A DNA stretch of 64,000 nucleotides from Pteria penguin. Taxonomy: Eukaryota; Mollusca; Bivalvia; Pterioida; Pteriidae. Each line of letters starts with the position of its first letter. Position 1 is the first letter of the stretch. Shown piece after piece: positions 53,301-61,300 of the stretch. The stretch is from NCBI GenBank assembly GCA_035048485.1, contig CM068586.1, positions 29,311,849-29,375,848 of the forward strand, given 5' to 3'. A program made the position numbers and the translations under genes. Below the pieces are notes generated by a model. That model had not been told where the DNA came from and did no database searches. It saw only the letters and a list, made by a program, of their open reading frames with translations.

Positions 53301-56300
53301 ATCTGCACTCAAAATTTTGTTCATGCAGAAATGAACTAAATTTGTTAACCAATCAGATTCGCCGCAAAACCATGAACGCAAAGAAAATTAAATGATACAC
53401 ATTTGAATTAAATAAATTGAGAATATTACATTGTCTTTATGTTATTTAGATTATTACAGTAGTACATTAGATTATTACAGTAAGCAGGTAATAAAATTAG
53501 ATCTGTCCCGTTCTTATTTCTGGCGGATTTCTGCAACTTCTATAACTCAAACTACCAAAACTTTAAGTGATTTCATTGGTCCCGAGCATTTCATGCTATT
53601 GCAGTTCAACTGTATATATTGTTGTTTGTGTGTTTTGGGCTTGTATGGTGGGTGTGGCCAGCCAGACAGGAGATTCTTTCCATTCCCTACCACTTTGTTT
53701 TGTTTCTGGTTTCTGTGGGTCCTTAATTCCACTGTGGCGCATTGCTGCGAGTGACATAACAGCAGATACTATCATTTGTTACCTTATATGTTCTCATATT
53801 TAGCTATTTTTATCGATAAATAGAATGTAGATAGATGAGAGGATTGTTTCAGTATCTGAACCTTTTCGTTTTCAATGTCAGCACTTCAAAATAAGCACCA
53901 CATTATTTAATCAATTTAGCCAACGTGTGATTAAAATACAGTGCACTCATAACCATTTGATTTGGGGAAAAATTATGGTATTACGAATATTGGCGTAGAT
54001 TGAATTTTCCATATCGAACCAAAATTTTATGAAGTAAGACATATTCAACCAGTCCATACTTATTTTCAACTTTGATTCATGATATCTTAGTAAATAGAAA
54101 TAATGGTGTTCAAGTTTCTTGTAAATTGATTCATACTGCATTTGAGATGATGATTTTTCTATTAAAGTCATACAACTTCTTCTGACTTTGGAAATGTCCA
54201 GGAATAAATTGAATGCTAGGTTTAGTATTTGCATTTGCAGTAGTAGGACACCATTTATACTAAATTGAAACGATTTCTTGATCATCTTTCACAGTTTTGT
54301 GTGTTTTGATCTCAGATAATGTCCTCCTAATGCTGCAGCGTTCATCATTATCCACAAACTCCCACATCCCCACATACATATCTCCATTACCGTAATTGGA
54401 AAATACATACACATTGATTATCCCTACAAATCAAATCTCAGGATAAACATTATCTAAACAATCATTTGCATGTATTTGCCCGAAAGCTCAAGTGAGCTAT
54501 TGTAGTTAATCCGTCTGTCGTCTGGCGTCCGTCCGTCGCCTGTCGTAAACTTTTCACATTTTTGACTTCTTCAGAACCGCTGAACAGAATTTGATGCAAC
54601 TTTGTATGCACGAAGTACTCAAAGTCTCCTACAAGTGTTGTTATTTTTCGTCCGGATCCATTGACAGGTGGTGCGACCATGAGCAAAAGTAGCTCACAGA
54701 GGGTACCCTCCTTTGACAAACTTCTTCTTCAGACCGGGGGTATACAGAGACAAACCGTATGCATAGGAATGATCTAGACAGATGTGTGAAGCAGTGTTAT
54801 TATTTTTGGTTCCATTCTGAAATCAAATTTTTGATGTTTTTTCGACATTTTTTCGGACTTAGTAATTTCAATGCAGAAAAGTGTAAGGTTATCAGTTAAT
54901 TGATAATGATGAGTTCTTATGGACTATTTTGATCATAATTATGGTGAGGAATATTATTGTGAAAGAATTTTGTCAATATCTCAATGTTTGGATTTTTTAC
55001 AAATTTTTTAAGAATTCCAAGAAAAAGGGGTAGGGGGGAGGAGGACAGTTTTTCACATTTTCAACTTTTTCTACAGAACTACTGGAAAGATTGTGACGAA
55101 ACTGGGTAGGATGCAAGTACTCATGGTCTCTTACAAGAGTTGTTATTTTTTTTTTCCGGATCAATCAGAGATGGCGCCAGTACTTTTATAGTGAAAATTT
55201 TTTTTTCAATATCTGAATTTCTAGATTTAAAAATTTTTTTTTTTTCTTAATTAAAAAAAAAGGGGGGGGAGAGAAGGGGGTATTCATATATTCTTCTTTA
55301 TCTTCAGAACTGTGTTAAGTTAAGATGGGTCAACAGGTGGTGCCACCACAGGCCAATTTTTATAAATTTCATTCCATGCAAAAAGGGAAAGATTACTGCA
55401 TCATTGAAATTTGCATTGACTTCTTTCAGTGAAGTGCAAACCATACAGATATTGATATATATTTTCAATATTTAACATTTAAAATAATTGTTTGAAATAT
55501 GAAATCATTATGTTCATTCATAAAAAACATTAAAAACACTGTCTGTTGTCTGTCCGTAAACTTTTTGATATATTCAACTTCTTCTCTGAAACTACTGGGC
55601 AGAATTTAATGAAAAATTTCATGCTTGTTCCTCAAAATATTATGCACACATTTTGCGCTTCGTTTGATCTAGATTTTCAGGTGAGTGATACAGGCCCACT
55701 GGGGCCTCTTGTTTTCATTGATTATTAGTATTTAAGCTATGCAAAAGCAAACTTGATCATTTACTTCAAGGGCAGTTTTATTTGATCTGTAACTGTCATT
55801 TTTATTTAGGCCAGAGTTTTTATGCCATGCCCCCCCCCCCCCCCCCCCATGAAACAGTCGGGGACATTTAGTATTACCCTGTTCCTTCAGTCTGTTATTC
55901 CTTCATCATAGAGTTTCCGCTCATTTTCTCTTTAAAGGTTTGATGTGTTAAATTGATATTGGGTATACAGATGTATCAAGGGAAGATGTGCAGGTCAAGA
56001 TTGAATATGGGTGTGGTTCACTTTCTAGCATAGAATGCGATGTTTAGCAGACTTTAGATTGTTATGCTTATGACGTCATAATCAAATGTCCAACTTGTCC
56101 AACCTTGCGTGACATCATCAAAGTCAAATATTGCACTAAAGCGCTTGACATCCAATGAAAGTGGATTGGTGTATAGGCTGATGCAGTTGATGAGATATAT
56201 CAATGGGTGGTAATTGACCAAATTTATCATTTCAGGAAAAAAAATTTTGATAAATACAGTTCACCCTCAAAATAATGACTGAATAAAGATTAAAGTTATT

Positions 56301-58304
56301 AAACTTCTGTAAACTTTTCTGATAAATAATCATATTTCCACAAAACTTTGTTTAACTATTTATTTCCTCTGGCAAAGTGTTCTTATACATGTTCAATCTG
56401 TCATTTCTACACCGCTTAATGTTTGCATATTTGTCTTCAATGGTTCCATCACATAAATCATAATATTTGAAATATGCGTGGTTCACCACATCAACATTTG
56501 TATTTTGATTGAAAAACATATTATGTTTGTACTTTCATTCCTATTTAAGATTATCATGGTTTACATGGAATGTAATCATTAAACAACAAAATTGTTTTAA
56601 CTCCTCAAAGCTCCATTTTATTTTCATTCATACTTTTACTGACCGACCGGAATGTCCAAGGAAAAGAAATCCTGAAATAACATTTGACATTAAAACTTTG
56701 GCCTTAGGAACATTCTAATTAAAACTGATACTGCCTCTTCTCTCAGATACCTGTACTGATTTTTATTCTCCAGGAAACGGATCTTACAAGTAATGTTGTC
56801 TGGAGAGAACATCGGCAGAGATGTGGATGAACTCCATGCCATTGACAGGAGAATTTCTGACCTAAAACACAGAATAAATCTTGGGAATAAAAAAGGTAAA
56901 ATTGGTATTGATAAAAGATTACATGCTATGATCAGCTGCTAGTCAAGACAGGGATTCTAATGCTGTTCCTGATTCCTTATTTCTAGGAATTATTACATTG
57001 ATTACCAGATTATGCTCATTCATTAATGTCATCTTTCTGTTGGTTATTGGAGACATCAATTTGTTATGTGTCATGCTATGTAGAGGTTATTGAACTTTCT
57101 GCAATGGCAAAACCAGATCACACATGCAGTAAAGCTTTTGTAACATGGCCTTTGTATATTTCATCACTAAGTGATTGTACATCCACTGAGACCAATGATC
57201 TTCATGTTTGATTGAAAAACCGTATGTCCAATTCAGTTTATACAGTGATTAGCTTTTATGTTTGAATTTGATCATAATCACAGTGTACTGTCCATTTGAC
57301 TAAAAATGTAGCACAGACTTGATAGTGAAAAAGAAACAGTCCTTTGATATTGGATATATGTATTCCTGATGGGAAGGCCATTTTACTAGTATATTTGTTT
57401 TTAATTGTTGACTTTGGTCTTCAGCTTGAAGTAATTCTGATTTATTTGAGCTTATTCTATCTTTTTGTTGATCGTCCTTGAATTACTTGTTTCCATGGGT
57501 GATAAGGTTACAGGCTTCCGAAACACCCTCCTAAAACAAAAGTATTCTATGCCTGAAAATGGTACAGAAAACTGCTGAATTAGAAAAAAATTTCCAACAT
57601 TAAATTTTACCTAAAGAAATATCACTTACTTTCGTGTAATTTTTATATTAGCGGTGGCAGCTGGATCTTGCACTGAAACTGCCAAAAGATTAGAAGGTGT
57701 AGAGCCAACAGTCAAACCAACTAATGTAGCCATGGTCAGCCCAACAAAACAGAAGGTTAGTTGCTTGTGGGCACAATTTGTGTGACAATACAGATTGCAT
57801 GAGTTTTATAGTGTAATCCTTTTCTGTCAGTGCTAGCATTATGAGTGACTTAGGAAGATTTGAATGTTAAGTATGAAGTAAAATGTAGAGAATATAAAAG
57901 TTGGATTTGGATAGGTCTCAAACAGAAATTTAGACATTAAGCTTTCCCTGTTCTTAAAAGAAAGTGACATTAGGTAATTTACAGTTCTTATGGTTATGAT
58001 GTCATATGCTTATGGGTCATTTGTCAGATGTTCTTACTGCACTAGATGATGTCATTACAGTGAAATGCATGTTCATTCAGGTATTTAGTTTTGTTGATTA
58101 TAATATTCTAGATTCATAAGATATCAATAAGACTTTTAAAATTTAAAATAATAATTCCTAAGCAAATGCAGCATATATTCAGATTCAGATGAATTACAAA
58201 ATACAGATATATGGAAGAGAAATAGCTATAGAAAAAGCTTTGTGGCTTTTTATTTTAGAATATAGTACTTGAATGAATGCTATAGGCCAGTTTGAGAATT
58301 ATGC

Positions 58305-58364
<60 letters not shown>

Positions 58365-61300
58365 GCTGCACAGCTCTTGCTATTGTTAGCTAGGTTTTGT
58401 ATACTAATGAGTACTGTCCTTGACACAGTCCTTGGTTCTACATTCAGTCTATCAGACATACACTTGATATGACTATAGATGTAGTGAGATTCAATCTGAA
58501 ATAAACAACGTTTATGGTATATGATATCCTATACGTCATATGTCTGTATTTCCAAAGTGAGCAGAATTCATATTGCTATGAATGATAGGGGCAGGAGAAT
58601 GGGAGTTTCTTTTTTCAGAGATCTACTAGTGCTGTATTGTGTCTATTAATTACTACACTATACCTTGATTGCTGCTGATGTAATGTTACCACTTGACATA
58701 ATCAATATGGTCTATAATGGGTACTTATGTTACAATCACATTCAAATTTCTTAAGTCAAGGTCATTTTGTTAAATAATAAAATAAAACATTTTTCTCCTT
58801 TTCCTTACGTGCTGATTCAAAATAAATGACTCTTCATTATATGATAAATAAAAACAATGTTCTCACAATTTTTGTATCTATAGGTATAGTCAAGTAATCA
58901 ATAGACAGTACAGTTCTAGTAGATCTTTGTCTGAAGAAAAGAAACTTGATATCTGAATGTTAATGAACCTTTCACATGGTAACTTGATCTATGAATTTCA
59001 ACATAAAGCTAGAAAACTATAATGAAAGAGCACACAAATCAAAAACATCTTCCATAGGAGGTCATTGTATAATAAATAGAAAACTCTTCTCAGAAATTAT
59101 CAGCTACTTGGCCTGTATGAAGTATACGAAACAGTGTTAAATTCTAAGCGATGTAAATCCATGCTAACATTACAAATCATCAGAGTAATTTATTGTGTAA
59201 AATCTGTGTTAAAATTTTACAAATCATTCAAGTAATCTTTGTCCATTGTCCATCTGTCATTGTAAACATTTTTACTTTTCCTCCTAATCTGCTGGACAGA
59301 TTTTGATTAAACTTTGTATACTTCTAGATCAAATGGACCTCTACAAAGTTTTGGTTTTCTATACAGATCTGTCAACAGATGGCAATACTACTAAAAAAAG
59401 AGTATGCCTAAGGATGTACCTTCTTTTGAAAATCTTCATCTTTAAAACGGATGTATGAATTAAAAAAACTAATGGTGTCTTAGTGTTCTGTAGGATGTAA
59501 GATTCAAGTTTTGGGTTGGTCTTTCTGTTCTTTTTTCTTTTTTTCAAATTGGTATCTTTGTCTATTTTCAGGTAATTTCTTAGATTTCTCCTCGTAGGTT
59601 GCCTATAATATACTGATTTTGTGTATTTGAACAGATTTTATTGTAATATGTAATTTCGTAATTTGAACGAAAATTGAATACACAAATAATTTTTTGTGCT
59701 TTTTTTAAAATGAAAAAAAGTAGGGAAATGCTATTAGTTTGTAATAGTTAGCTTTGATGGATTTCTCCTTCAGATTTAATTTAAATTAATATTCCATACA
59801 AATACCACAAACTTCTGTATGGAATTGAAAATGATCATCTGCCTTCATGCAATCAACTAAATGTATGAATACAACTAACTTAATCTCACAAAATAAACCG
59901 CTATATCTACAAAGTTTAATGATACAAACAAATTAGGTGTAGAGATTATACCCATACTATTACTTCATGCTTCTGTCGAACAGTTTCAATAGAACTATTA
60001 ACTTGACCAAAGGTCATATCTGAAAAACCAGACTATTATACAACAACAATTTACAATGGTACATAAAATGTCCTCAACTGTGGTAAGTCTGATGTTCTGG
60101 TGAATGTTTATGAAACCAACCAGCTTTGCACAATGCTATATAGATCTAATCATCCTTAATTTATTTTCTTCATTTCATTAGAACGACGATTCATAAAGCT
60201 GAATAGTTAAGGTGAATTTGATATGTGGTCAATCTAAATGATTAAAGTCGTTCTGAGTTTGATATTGTAGTTACACAAATTATTTTCAATGTACAGATGA
60301 GTGTCTTTTAGGACCTTCAGTCCTTTGTTTTTCTGTGGTTGATCTAGGCCAGTTCTGGCATGCTGAAAGTTAGTGCTTAATCCACACTGGAGGCAAAAAT
60401 AGTTTTTATGCTCCCCTGAAAAATTTCAGGGGAACATATAGTCGCTGTTGTGTCCGTGTGTCTGTCCGTTAATCCCTCCATCCGAGCTCGTATCTCCTAT
60501 ACCTTTCATCAGAATTTGATCATACTTCACCAAAATATTATTTAGGTTAAAGGTTTTTGGACAAAGGTCATACAAGGTCATTTCTGAAAGGTCAAGGTCA
60601 CTTGTTAACTATGACTTGAAATACCCTGAAATACTTACATCTACACCTTTAATCAGAATGTGATCATACTTCACCAAAATCTTATTTAGGTGAAAGGCTT
60701 TTGGACATAGGTCATACAAGGTCATTTCTGAAAGGTCAAGGTCACTTATTAACTATAACTTAAAATACCATGAAGTACTTATATCTCCTACTCCTTTCAT
60801 CAGAAATTGATCATACTTCACCAAAATGTTATTTAGCTTAAGGGCGTTTGGACAAAGGTCACTTAAGGTCATTTCTGAAAGGCGAAGGTCACTATAAAAA
60901 GTTTTATTTCATAACTAATCAAGGTCAAGCTTGCTCATTTTAGATTTAGATACTGTGATCACTTGTTGATCTACGGTTCACTCAATTGGGTACCAGTATG
61001 ATACAGTGATACTTGAAATCGTCATCAATTAATACAATGATTTCCTATATATTCAGTCATTCATTTCCTTCATTATTACTGTGCTTCTTGGACTGCATTA
61101 TAAGTATAACTGCCATTTGGCATCATTCAGTTTTACTGATACTCTTGTTTTATTTTAATTTTACACCATTACAAATTTTCAAGTGTTTTACAGCATTCAG
61201 TATGTCATATTAAAAATAATTATTGACCGAGTCTTTTTTATGCAATTTTTGTATCAATTTTAAAATTTATTCAACACATATAGAGAAGTGATAAAGCATC

